The position numbers and the translations under genes were made by a program. From positions 2,542,001 to 2,606,000 of the forward strand of contig CP069418.1 in NCBI GenBank assembly GCA_017569305.1: a stretch of 64,000 nt of DNA, in the 5' to 3' direction. Origin of the DNA: Clostridiales bacterium FE2011. Its GTDB lineage: Bacteria; Bacillota; Clostridia; Christensenellales; Aristaeellaceae. The stretch's first letter is position 1, and every line of letters starts with the position of its first letter. This document shows positions 7,729 to 14,950 of the stretch, in pieces. The notes beneath the pieces were generated by a model. The model worked only from the letters and a program-made list of their open reading frames with translations, was not told the origin of the DNA and did no database searches.

Positions 7729-8364
7729 ATGGAAGAAAAGCATAACAATAACGAAAAAAAGCAGGTAAAAAAGAAATCCCTGGCACGGGAAATCCTGGAA
7801 TGGGTGCTGACCATTGTGCTGGCTGTCGTGATCGCGCTGCCGATCCGGGCTTTTGCGTTTGAGATGGTCCGGGTGGACGGGGAATCCATGAACAGCACCC
7901 TGGCCAACGGGGAAATCATGTTTGTGTCCAAGTTTGACTACGCGACCACCTGGCTTTCCTTCCCGTGGCAGGATAACAGGACCAAGGAGCAGGCAACACG
8001 CATCACCACCGGCGGCAATCCCCAGCGGTTTGACGTGGTGGTCTGCCGGTATCCGGGACGGGGCGACACCAACTTTGTGAAGCGGGTGGTAGGCCTGCCT
8101 GGAGATACGGTGGAGGTTCGGGAAGGCTACCTGTACGTGAACGGAGAGAAGTATGACGAGCCGTATATCAAGGACGAATACCGGACCGGCCGGCTGAACA
8201 GCTTCGGCCCGTACGAGGTTCCGGAAGGCGAATACTTTGTAATGGGCGACCACCGGAACAATTCCAATGACAGCCGCATGCAGGGATCCCTGCCGCGAAA
8301 CATGATCATCGGGCACGTGCGCACCGTGCTGTATCCCTTCGGCGAAATCCGGGGAATTGAATAA
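7729..8364 (+). CDS. lepB: Signal peptidase I
   Basis: Membrane-bound serine protease of the Sec pathway that removes signal peptides outside the membrane. One N-terminal span lies at about 24-44. The catalytic Ser is S53 in RVDGESMNSTL and the general-base Lys is K118 in NFVKRVVGLPGD. The conserved GDHRNNSNDSR box is near 185-195. Its 211 residues match the single-span Gram-positive (SipS) type. It follows the sigma gene and its small partner in one operon and ends at a strong terminator, so secretion capacity here may respond to the sigma factor. Confidence 0.95.
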   Translation: MEEKHNNNEKKQVKKKSLAREILEWVLTIVLAVVIALPIRAFAFEMVRVDGESMNSTLANGEIMFVSKFDYATTWLSFPWQDNRTKEQATRITTGGNPQRFDVVVCRYPGRGDTNFVKRVVGLPGDTVEVREGYLYVNGEKYDEPYIKDEYRTGRLNSFGPYEVPEGEYFVMGDHRNNSNDSRMQGSLPRNMIIGHVRTVLYPFGEIRGIE

Positions 8365-8369
8365 AAAAA

Positions 8370-8401
8370 TGGCATCGCTTTGAGGCGATGCCACTTTTTT
8401 T
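8370..8401 (+). terminator. Intrinsic terminator after signal peptidase gene
   Basis: A 9-bp perfect stem (TGGCATCGC / GCGATGCCA) with a 6-nt loop is followed by seven T. Confidence 0.92.
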
Positions 8402-8402
8402 A

Positions 8403-8437
8403 CTTAAAACTTAAAACTTAAAACTTAAAACTTAAAA
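8403..8437. repeat. Five tandem copies of the 7-mer CTTAAAA
   Basis: Five perfect, uninterrupted 7-bp units separate two convergent terminators. A shorter decayed version (AAACTTAAGACTTAAAACT) is at about 36148-36170. This looks like replication-slippage filler; no function is evident. Confidence 0.9.
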
Positions 8438-8446
8438 ATGGTGGAA

Positions 8447-8474
8447 AAAACTGCTTCCGGAAGGAAGCAGTTTT
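8447..8474 (-). terminator. Bidirectional terminator of the nitroreductase gene
   Basis: A 12-bp perfect stem (AAAACTGCTTCC / GGAAGCAGTTTT, GGAA loop) gives a T-tract on both strands. It serves the minus-strand nitroreductase. Confidence 0.85.
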
Positions 8475-8484
8475 CAGTATTTAA

Positions 8485-9015
8485 TCAGAAGAATTTGACG
8501 GTTTCTTCCAGGGGCTTCCGGGGAGGAGTGGCGGGAGCGGCGTCGCTCTTGCCGACGGCGATGACGGAGATCAGCTCCTCGTTTTCCGGAATGCCGAGTT
8601 TGTCCCGGAGCAGTTCCACATCCCGCAGGCCCATGATCAGGGTATCGTAGCCCAGGTCTTTGGCCGCGAGAATCAGGTAGGCGTCATGCAGGCCCAGGTC
8701 GTAAATGCCCCAGCCGTTGCCGATATCATCCACAGGCTGGCCGTCCGGGCCGAAACCGACGATGCCCTTGACAAAGGTGGTGACGATGAGGGCCGCGTTG
8801 GCGGAGCTTTTTTTGTTAAAACCGGGAAGGGCGGCATCCCGCAGGGTTTCCAGAACCTCCGGCGTTTCCAGCACGTAGCAGCGGGCGGTCTGCTGGTTCA
8901 TCCAGGAGGGAGCCTGCTGGGCAGCTTTGCAGATGGCTTCCAGGTCTTTGTGGCAGGCGCCGGACTGATAGCTCCGGACGCTGCGGCGGGCGGCGATCAG
9001 GTCTTTGAATTCCAT
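8485..9015 (-). CDS. Nitroreductase family protein
   Basis: A 176-residue FMN-dependent oxidoreductase of the nitroreductase superfamily. The N-terminal RRSVRSYQ and the AAQQAPSWMNQQTARCYVL segment bind FMN phosphate, and the GLHDAYLILAAKDLGYDTLIMG region and ISVIAVGK form the C-terminal core. The start follows AGAGGAGG. It lies alone between a terminator and the next gene on the same strand (27 bp gap), so it may share a transcript with the two membrane proteins. The substrate (nitro compounds, quinones or flavin) is unknown. Confidence 0.9.
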   Translation of the reverse strand: MEFKDLIAARRSVRSYQSGACHKDLEAICKAAQQAPSWMNQQTARCYVLETPEVLETLRDAALPGFNKKSSANAALIVTTFVKGIVGFGPDGQPVDDIGNGWGIYDLGLHDAYLILAAKDLGYDTLIMGLRDVELLRDKLGIPENEELISVIAVGKSDAAPATPPRKPLEETVKFF

Positions 9016-9041
9016 CGTTATGCCTCCTCTATGTTTATCGG

Positions 9042-9362
9042 TCAGTCAGCTTTTTTCTTAAACAGGGCCTTCTTCACAACGCCCTTGGGATCGGACACCA
9101 GGAGGATGACCAGCCAGATGATCAGGGCGAGCGCCACGACAGACAGGCCCAGGAACAGATCATTCAGCATATCCGCAGGCGCCGGGGTGAAGTAAGCGGC
9201 CTTCAGTTCCGCATATTCAAAGATAGCGTCTACCAGCCACATCAGGGAGGCACCCCAGAAGAGCCAGCAGAGGATGCCGAGCTTCATTTCGTTTTTCGGA
9301 GCGTTTTTATACCAGAGGACTGTGCTGATAATGGCAGCAAAAACAGATACAAGCAGTGTCAT
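9042..9362 (-). CDS. Small integral membrane protein
   Basis: A 106-residue protein with about three hydrophobic spans (residues 2-18, 27-46 and 66-90) and a basic tail (KKALFKKKAD). I recognise no family. It lies 14 bp after the 9377-9784 gene in the same direction, and both follow a MerR-type promoter. Being next to LarC and an ECF S component, it may serve metal or cofactor transport, which is inference from position. Confidence 0.7.
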   Translation of the reverse strand: MTLLVSVFAAIISTVLWYKNAPKNEMKLGILCWLFWGASLMWLVDAIFEYAELKAAYFTPAPADMLNDLFLGLSVVALALIIWLVILLVSDPKGVVKKALFKKKAD

Positions 9363-9376
9363 GTCTGTGTCCTCCC

Positions 9377-9784
9377 TTACGCCTTGACGGGTTCAGCCTT
9401 GAGGGCCCGCTTTTCAATGACGGCGGACACACCCAGCATAGCCAGCCAGACCAGGGTGACCAGGGCAGCCATGGACACACCGACAGTTGCCATTTCATGC
9501 AGCATTTCGGCCGCGTCAGCCGGATCGGCCGCTGCTGTGAGGAAGGGGAACCACGGTACAACCTCTCCGTGCCAGACGTGCTCGAAAGCCAGCAGGGCGG
9601 AACCGCCCCAGAGCAGGTTGGTGAGCCACTTCAGTTTCCGGGAGAAGGGGACTTTATACGCAGTTTCCGGAGTGCCGTCCAGGACGACGGAGACTTCTTC
9701 AGGCTGCTTTTCCTTCTTCTCGATCACTTTTTTTGCAACGGACACAACGATTGCCTCCACGGCGGGGACGATAAAACATGCCAT
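9377..9784 (-). CDS. Membrane protein of unknown function
   Basis: A 135-residue protein. The N-terminus has an amphipathic or hydrophobic stretch (MACFIVPAVEAIVVSVAKKV), a charged KKEKQPEE segment follows, and there are spans around 53-70 and 100-122. I recognise no family. GAGGAAG precedes the ATG. It is the first gene after a TTGACT-19 bp-TATACT promoter with a GAGT-TT-ACTC dyad, the layout used by MerR-family activators. It is followed by the 106-residue membrane protein and probably co-expressed with it. Confidence 0.7.
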   Translation of the reverse strand: MACFIVPAVEAIVVSVAKKVIEKKEKQPEEVSVVLDGTPETAYKVPFSRKLKWLTNLLWGGSALLAFEHVWHGEVVPWFPFLTAAADPADAAEMLHEMATVGVSMAALVTLVWLAMLGVSAVIEKRALKAEPVKA

Positions 9785-9829
9785 ATTTGCTTCCTCCTTT
9801 TATATCATGAACGCGGATTTCCTGCGTTC

Positions 9830-9860
9830 AGTATAAACATTTGAGTTTACTCTAAGTCAA
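9830..9860 (-). promoter_or_regulatory. MerR-type promoter with 19-bp spacer upstream of the membrane-protein pair
   Basis: The -35 TTGACT (9855-9860) and -10 TATACT (9830-9835, minus strand) are 19 bp apart, with the dyad GAGT-TT-ACTC (9843-9852) inside the spacer. Over-long spacers carrying a dyad are the hallmark of MerR-family activation. A close match stands upstream of the ECF S component/larC unit. Confidence 0.72.
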
Positions 9861-9874
9861 CAGGGAAAACGGCG

Positions 9875-11149
9875 TCAGGACAGGCTTTTGAGGACAGCTT
9901 CCCGGATGGCGCTCAGCGGTACATTATGTTCCCTTGCCAGGGCCGCGATATCCTCATATTCCGGCTTGACCCGATCCACGCCCATGCCGGAGGCATGCTT
10001 GACCCGGACGGGGCCGTACTCCGTGGAGACGGTTTCTTCCTTCCGGTCCAGAACATACCGGCTCATGTCCTGCCGGCGGATGCCCAGGGTGGTGGTGTGC
10101 TTCATCATCACGGCCGCCAGATGATCCGCGTCCTGCGCCAGGCAGATGACCGACAGCAGGATGCCCGGACGGCTCTTCTTCATGCCGATGGGCTGAGTGT
10201 AGACGTCCCGGGCACCGGCGGCAAAGAGCTGCTCCATGGCAAAGGCGATATCCTCGCCGGTCATGTCATCCAGGTTGCACTCGAGGCGGGTAATGGTTTC
10301 CAGCTCTCCTTCGCTTTGACCCAGGAATGCACGGACACAGTTGGCCTGTTCAAAATCCTTTTTGCCCATGCCGTAGCCGATGGCTTCCACAGCCATGACG
10401 GGACGATTACCGAAACGGGAAACAAAGTGCTTCAGCAGGGCGGCACCTGTGGGCGTGCAGAGCTCGCCCCTGATTTCTCCGCCGTAGGAGGGAATGCCCT
10501 CCAGGATCAGCGCGGTGGCCGGGGCGGGAACCGGCAGGATGCCGTGGGCACAGTGTACATGGCCGCTGCCGGTATGAACGGGAGAAGCGATAACCTGATC
10601 CGGGGAAAGCTGTTCCATCAGCAGGCATACGCCCACCACGTCCGCCACCGCGTCCAGGGTGCCCACTTCATGGAAGTGGATCTCAGTGACCGGACGGCCG
10701 TGCACGCGGCTTTCCGCATCGGCAATCAGGGCATACACAGCCTTGGCGTCGGCTTTGACCCGGTCGGACACATCCAGGCCGTTGATCAGCGCTTCAATAT
10801 CCGCCATGGAGGCATGGTGATGATGCCCGTGGTCATGATCGTGGTGATGATCATGTTCTTCTTCATGGTGATCATGGTCATGCTCGTGATGATGATCGTG
10901 ATCATGGTGGTGATGCTCATGGTCATGGGCGTCTCCGGCTTCTTCCTCCACGCCGTCCACGGTAACCTTCACATGCGTTCCGGTGATACCGCACTTGACC
11001 GATCCTTCAGCGGCAACCGTAACGCCGGGCAGGCCAATGGCGTTCATTTTGTCAATGAAAGCCTGGCGGTTGCCGGCCAGCTCCAGCAGGGCTGCGGTCA
11101 GCATATCCCCGGCAGCGCCCATGGCGCATTCCAGATACAGTGTCTTCAT
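9875..11149 (-). CDS. larC: LarC, nickel insertase of the nickel-pincer (lactate racemase) cofactor
   Basis: LarC uses CTP to insert nickel into the pyridinium bisthiocarboxylate precursor, giving the NPN cofactor of lactate racemase and related LarA enzymes. The start MKTLYLECAMGAAGDMLTAAL is typical. Residues about 75-112 are a long His/Asp/Glu-rich nickel-storage stretch. Other family marks are VTEIHFHEVGTLDAVADVVG near 155 and GAARDVYTQPIGMKKSRPG near 310. The 424-residue frame is unbroken, unlike Lactiplantibacillus, where larC1/larC2 join by frameshift. It overlaps the ECF S component gene by 4 bp. LarA, LarB and LarE are not in the window. Confidence 0.93.
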   Translation of the reverse strand: MKTLYLECAMGAAGDMLTAALLELAGNRQAFIDKMNAIGLPGVTVAAEGSVKCGITGTHVKVTVDGVEEEAGDAHDHEHHHHDHDHHHEHDHDHHEEEHDHHHDHDHGHHHHASMADIEALINGLDVSDRVKADAKAVYALIADAESRVHGRPVTEIHFHEVGTLDAVADVVGVCLLMEQLSPDQVIASPVHTGSGHVHCAHGILPVPAPATALILEGIPSYGGEIRGELCTPTGAALLKHFVSRFGNRPVMAVEAIGYGMGKKDFEQANCVRAFLGQSEGELETITRLECNLDDMTGEDIAFAMEQLFAAGARDVYTQPIGMKKSRPGILLSVICLAQDADHLAAVMMKHTTTLGIRRQDMSRYVLDRKEETVSTEYGPVRVKHASGMGVDRVKPEYEDIAALAREHNVPLSAIREAVLKSLS

Positions 11150-11703
11150 TTGGCTGTTCTCCTGTTATTCAGAATCAGGCGGCCCCGTTCCAGGGCCATG
11201 ACAAGCAAGGGAACCAGAACGATCTGCAGGATAATCCCGAGGACAGGCTTGGCAAACGCCCTGACCCAGACAAAGGCCAGCAGGGCGTCATTGATCTTTA
11301 CCAGGCCCAGGCTGGTCAGGAGAAGGTATACGATGCCGTACACAATACGACCCGCAAGCATGGCGACGATCAGGGAAACGTAGATGCTCCATTTCTTTTT
11401 CGGCAGCAGCATATACAGCAGTCCGGACAGGGCGCCGTATGTGGCCAGTTCAAAGGCCATTACCGTGGCGTCGGGGAAAATGCCGGGCATACCGTTCAGC
11501 AGGGAACTGAGCAGCGGAGCTGTAAAGCCAACCACGAGGCCCCAGGACCAGCCGCACAGGAAACCACACAGCAGCACAGGAATATGCATCAGATTCAGGG
11601 TTTTACCGATATCCGGAATGAGTCCGGCAACTCTTGGCATCATGACAGCCAAAGCCAGCAGTAAAGCGGCATAGGTCAGTTTGCGAACTTTCAGGGAAGA
11701 CAA
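11146..11703 (-). CDS. ECF transporter S component (substrate-binding membrane subunit)
   Basis: A 185-residue integral membrane protein with about six spans and the ECF S-component style: N-terminal KVRKLTYAALLLALAVMMPR, then HIPVLLCGFLCGWSWGLVVGF. These subunits bind vitamins or metals and share an energising module encoded elsewhere. TTG at 11703 is chosen because GAGGAG lies eight bases upstream; an in-frame ATG at 11721 and one at 11781 run through that site and the promoter. It overlaps larC by 4 bp, so niacin (precursor of the NPN cofactor) or nickel are reasonable substrate guesses. Confidence 0.82.
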   Translation of the reverse strand: MSSLKVRKLTYAALLLALAVMMPRVAGLIPDIGKTLNLMHIPVLLCGFLCGWSWGLVVGFTAPLLSSLLNGMPGIFPDATVMAFELATYGALSGLLYMLLPKKKWSIYVSLIVAMLAGRIVYGIVYLLLTSLGLVKINDALLAFVWVRAFAKPVLGIILQIVLVPLLVMALERGRLILNNRRTAK

Positions 11704-11755
11704 GGGCAGTTCTCCTCTCATATATCGTTGGCAGTGATCTGCTTCAAGTATACTT

Positions 11756-11786
11756 ATGTTAAACCTTAAAGTAAACTCCAAGTCAA
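11756..11786 (-). promoter_or_regulatory. MerR-type promoter with 19-bp spacer upstream of the ECF S component/larC unit
   Basis: TTGACT (11781-11786) and TAACAT (11756-11761) on the minus strand are 19 bp apart. The spacer holds an imperfect dyad (CTTAAAGT-AA-ACTCCAAG) like that upstream of the membrane-protein pair at 9830-9860. The start would be about 45 bases before the TTG. Confidence 0.7.
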
Positions 11787-12013
11787 GAGTCTGGATGCAA
11801 TAAATGAAAAACTGGCGGGAAAAGGTACTCTATTTTTCCGATTTCATCCTTTATTCATATGACTGACGCCTGTATGATAAACGGCGAACACAGCTGATTC
11901 CCGGAATCCCGGCAGAAACGGACGGAAAGAAACAGAACGGGATGAGAGGGAACGCAGCACAGATACGTATCGGACAAGGCAAAACAAATCAGACAGAAAT
12001 GAGAGCATCAGTA

Positions 12014-12973
12014 ATGAATAAAGTGCAAAAGACCGGGATCCTGCTGCTGGTATTGGTTCTGGCACTGACTGCGTGCACATCCTTTGCCGACACGGGAGAG
12101 AGAGGAAACACCATGAACAACATCGACGTCAGACAACAGACAGAATTCCGGTATAACCGGTTCGCGGATCTGTACTACTACCTGCTGGCACATATGCCCA
12201 TTGATTATGCAGCGGACGTATCAGATCCTGAATATACGGCGGAAATGGCAGGCAAACTGGGCATTTTTCCGGGTATTCCTCCCAAACTGACGGAGTATTA
12301 TGAAGAGAATTATGACCGGCTGGCGATTACCGGCTTTATTCCGCTGGCAGTGAAGAACACCCAGCAGTTCAGGGAAGCGCTGGTTTCCTGCGGCCAGCTG
12401 ACAGACCGGGATATGGAAGCCTTTGTGGATCCGATGATTGAAATCTGTGACAGGGTCTCCGAAAGGTTCTATGAGTGGTGGACAGCGCATCATGAAGAGG
12501 TGGCGGCGCAGACGGATAAGGTATACGACCGTTTCCGGACGCTCGCAGACCGGCTTGGCGCTTTTTTCAACAACCTGGAGATGAAACCTTCCGTGCTCTT
12601 TTCATACAGCCTGCGGAAGAACGGCCGGGCATTTTTCCAGCCGGGAGAAATCATCGTCTATCTGACCTACCCGGAAAAACCGGAGGAGATTACGGGCTGC
12701 TTCCTGCAGTACCTGCATGAATGCACCCATTCCGTCACGGACCCGCTGATGAACCGGAGTATCCTTATGGCGGACGGATCCCATGACATTGCAGAATACC
12801 AGGTGCTGGTTTTTGACGAGTACCTGCTGGACGCCCTTTATCCGGAGATGACTGAAACCTACCGTGAATGGATCGGGCAGGAATACCTGGACTATTCCCA
12901 CAAAGCGCTGGGGGAAGCGGGCGAAGCAAGGCTCAGGGAACGCTTGGAGGCAATGCTGACGGAGGATAAATGA
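12014..12973 (+). CDS. Predicted lipoprotein with HExxH motif
   Basis: A 319-residue protein starting with a lipoprotein-type signal (MNKVQKTGILLLVLVLALTAC, lipobox LTAC). The mature part has YLHECTHSVTDPLMNRS, an HExxH motif that suggests a zinc-dependent peptidase, with nearby acidic residues (EYQVLVFDEYLLD) that could give the third ligand. I cannot name the family. A second in-frame ATG at 12113 has a better ribosome site (GAGAGGAAACACC) and would give a cytoplasmic protein; I keep the longer form because the signal looks real. It starts a three-gene run with the HAD and nitrilase genes (gap 1 bp). Confidence 0.7.
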   Translation: MNKVQKTGILLLVLVLALTACTSFADTGERGNTMNNIDVRQQTEFRYNRFADLYYYLLAHMPIDYAADVSDPEYTAEMAGKLGIFPGIPPKLTEYYEENYDRLAITGFIPLAVKNTQQFREALVSCGQLTDRDMEAFVDPMIEICDRVSERFYEWWTAHHEEVAAQTDKVYDRFRTLADRLGAFFNNLEMKPSVLFSYSLRKNGRAFFQPGEIIVYLTYPEKPEEITGCFLQYLHECTHSVTDPLMNRSILMADGSHDIAEYQVLVFDEYLLDALYPEMTETYREWIGQEYLDYSHKALGEAGEARLRERLEAMLTEDK

Positions 12974-12974
12974 G

Positions 12975-13601
12975 ATGCCTGCGATGAAGAATATCACGAC
13001 GATCCTGCTGGACATGTATGGCGTGATCCTGGAGGAAAGCAAGGGATATTTCATTCCCTATACATTCGGTTCCTTTGACCAGGCGGAGTATGACCGTCTG
13101 ACAAGGCAGTTCAGGGAAGAAAAACTGTTTACCAGGGCGGCGAACGGGGAAATGACCTCGGACGAGTTCCTGACGCAGCTTGGATTTCAGGATCCGCAGT
13201 ACCACATGGTCAACTATATTGACAACTTTCTGCACCTGGACCAGGGCTTCAGGGAGTTCGCTGAAAGGTATTCCACGAAGTATGATTTTGTGCTCCTTTC
13301 CAATGATGTGGCCGAGTGGAGCGCCTACATTACAAAGCATCATGACCTGGATCAGTATTTCACCCATAAGATCGTCAGCGGGGACGTGAAGTGCCGTAAG
13401 CCGGACAGGAGGATCTACGAGATTGCGCTGGAGCGGATCGGAAAGAAACCGGAGGAATGCTGTTTCGTGGACAACAGTGTGAAGAACCTGCTGGTTGCCG
13501 AGGAGATGGGGATTGAACCGATCCTGTTCAACAGGGATCAGGAGGAATATACCGGCACCATCGTCAATTCCTTCGCGGAGCTGGCGGAGTTACTGGGATA
13601 A
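12975..13601 (+). CDS. HAD-superfamily hydrolase (subfamily IA)
   Basis: A 208-residue phosphatase-like protein. Motif I is ILLDMYGVIL with the nucleophile Asp at about 14. The usual second Asp (DxD) is Tyr, a change seen in several HAD-IA proteins that affects the acid/base residue. Motif II is FVLLSND, motif III Lys is in CRKPDRRIYE and motif IV is CCFVDNS. These suggest a fold-intact but perhaps altered phosphatase or dehalogenase-like enzyme. The start overlaps the previous stop region and GGAGG lies upstream. The next gene begins ten bases after it. Confidence 0.85.
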   Translation: MPAMKNITTILLDMYGVILEESKGYFIPYTFGSFDQAEYDRLTRQFREEKLFTRAANGEMTSDEFLTQLGFQDPQYHMVNYIDNFLHLDQGFREFAERYSTKYDFVLLSNDVAEWSAYITKHHDLDQYFTHKIVSGDVKCRKPDRRIYEIALERIGKKPEECCFVDNSVKNLLVAEEMGIEPILFNRDQEEYTGTIVNSFAELAELLG

Positions 13602-13611
13602 GGAGAAAAGA

Positions 13612-14325
13612 ATGAGAATCGGACTGGCTTCCTACCGGAGCGAGAACAGGAACATGGATTTTAATATCGGGCAGATCGAGCGGGCGCTCAAAGAAGCGCA
13701 GGGAAAGGTTGACCTGCTCTGCTTCGGGGAAGCGTTTCTCCAGGGCTTTGATTCCCTGGACTGGAAGTATGAAACAGATAAAAAGACTGCGGTTGCGCAG
13801 GATTCGGAAACCATGGACCGGCTGCGGAACCTGACGGTGCAGTATCATACCGCCTTGCTGACCGGCTATATTGAGCGGGAAGGGGATACCTTATATTCCT
13901 CCTGCATCGTGCTGGCGGAGGGAAAGACTATCCACAACTACCGGCGGATTTCCCGGGGCTGGAAGGACTATACGCAGACGGACGACCACTACCGGGAGGG
14001 AACGGATACCGGGGAGTTCAGCCTGCAGGGGAAGAAGATCATGCTGTCCCTTTGCGGGGATATGTGGGATTATCCGGAAAGATTCAAAACAGATCACCTG
14101 CTGATCTGGCCTGTCTATGTGAATTATACCCTGGAGGACTGGGAAGACGGGACTGTGGAAGATTACGCCGCCCAGGCGGCACTGGCAGCAAAGGACGCAC
14201 TGCTGGTCAATCCCCTGGACAACGATCCGATGAGTCATGGCGGGGCGTTCCGGTTTCAGGACGGCAGGGTGACGGACCGCATTCCCTTTGACAGCGAACA
14301 GATCCTGATCGTGGAAGCAGAGTAA
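13612..14325 (+). CDS. Carbon-nitrogen hydrolase (nitrilase/omega-amidase superfamily)
   Basis: A 237-residue CN-hydrolase. The Glu-Lys-Cys triad is placed at Glu in LLCFGEAFLQG, Lys in RISRGWKDY and Cys in MLSLCGDMWDYPE. These enzymes cleave amides or nitriles. ATG 13612 (MRIGLASYRS) follows AAGGAG; an in-frame codon at 13495 lies inside the HAD gene and is not used. It is shorter than the average nitrilase family member (about 270), with a compact C-terminus. Substrate is unknown; a role with the preceding HAD enzyme is possible. Confidence 0.85.
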   Translation: MRIGLASYRSENRNMDFNIGQIERALKEAQGKVDLLCFGEAFLQGFDSLDWKYETDKKTAVAQDSETMDRLRNLTVQYHTALLTGYIEREGDTLYSSCIVLAEGKTIHNYRRISRGWKDYTQTDDHYREGTDTGEFSLQGKKIMLSLCGDMWDYPERFKTDHLLIWPVYVNYTLEDWEDGTVEDYAAQAALAAKDALLVNPLDNDPMSHGGAFRFQDGRVTDRIPFDSEQILIVEAE

Positions 14326-14457
14326 AGCGGCTGGCAGACCAATGATACGGCTGTCCCGGAACGGATTGAAAAGACCGGCGGGACAGCTGTTTTACTGTCC
14401 GGAAATAAAAATGTTGACGAGGGCGTGCAGATTGCCCCTCCTCATTCGTCTAATGTA

Positions 14458-14469
14458 TGTAACGTTACA
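14458..14469. promoter_or_regulatory. Palindrome TGTAACGTTACA upstream of second sigma factor
   Basis: A perfect 12-bp palindrome lies 20 bases before the GTG start. It contains the TGTAAC string that also forms the -35 element before the first sigma gene. It may be an operator or part of an autoregulated promoter. Confidence 0.4.
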
Positions 14470-14488
14470 AAACCGGAGGCATGATACT

Positions 14489-14950
14489 GTGGACAAGGGA
14501 TTCTTCATCGCGGAGATCGAAGCCTGCTCGGAAACGATGTACCGGGTAGCCTGGTCGATCCTGCGGAACGAGACCGACGTGCAGGACGCGCTGCAGGACG
14601 CGGCACTCAAAGCCTGGGAAAAGCGGAGCAAGGTGCGGGAGGAAAAGTATTTCCGCACGTGGCTGATCCGCATATTGATCAACGTATGCTATGACATACA
14701 AAGAAGGCACCGGAATGTCGTTCCACTGGAGAAGATTCCCGCCCAGACCTATGCGAAAGCACCGGACCCGGAACTGGCCATAGCGCTGAGAGCCGTTCCG
14801 GAAAAACTTCGGCTGCCCCTTGTGCTGTGCTACTGCGAAGGCATGAGTTATGAGGAAGCCGCGGATGTGCTGCGGATTCCCATGACCACCCTGCGGGGCC
14901 GGCTCAACCGGGGAAAAGACGCATTGAGAAAGGAGCTGAAAGCGGAATGA
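14489..14950 (+). CDS. RNA polymerase sigma factor, ECF subfamily
   Basis: A 153-residue ECF sigma factor. Region 2 is about 10-75 (SILRNETDVQDALQDAALKAWEK, then FRTWLIRILINVCYDIQRR). Region 4 is about 95-150 (CEGMSYEEAADVLRIPMTTLRGRLNRG). GTG at 14489 is chosen because GGAGG stands nine bases before it; the frame is open back to 14342 but without family sequence. It overlaps the DUF4179-like anti-sigma gene by 4 bp (ATGA), the usual coupled pair. It probably drives this unit and perhaps the three secreted proteins that follow. Confidence 0.92.
   Translation: MDKGFFIAEIEACSETMYRVAWSILRNETDVQDALQDAALKAWEKRSKVREEKYFRTWLIRILINVCYDIQRRHRNVVPLEKIPAQTYAKAPDPELAIALRAVPEKLRLPLVLCYCEGMSYEEAADVLRIPMTTLRGRLNRGKDALRKELKAE

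Noticed and set aside
8403..8437. CRISPR-like repeat array
   Set aside because: Pure 7-bp tandem units without spacers. No CRISPR array was seen anywhere in the window.
9926..11383. 485-codon plus-strand frame with long Met/Val runs
   Set aside because: Exact antisense of larC; the runs come from its His-rich codons.
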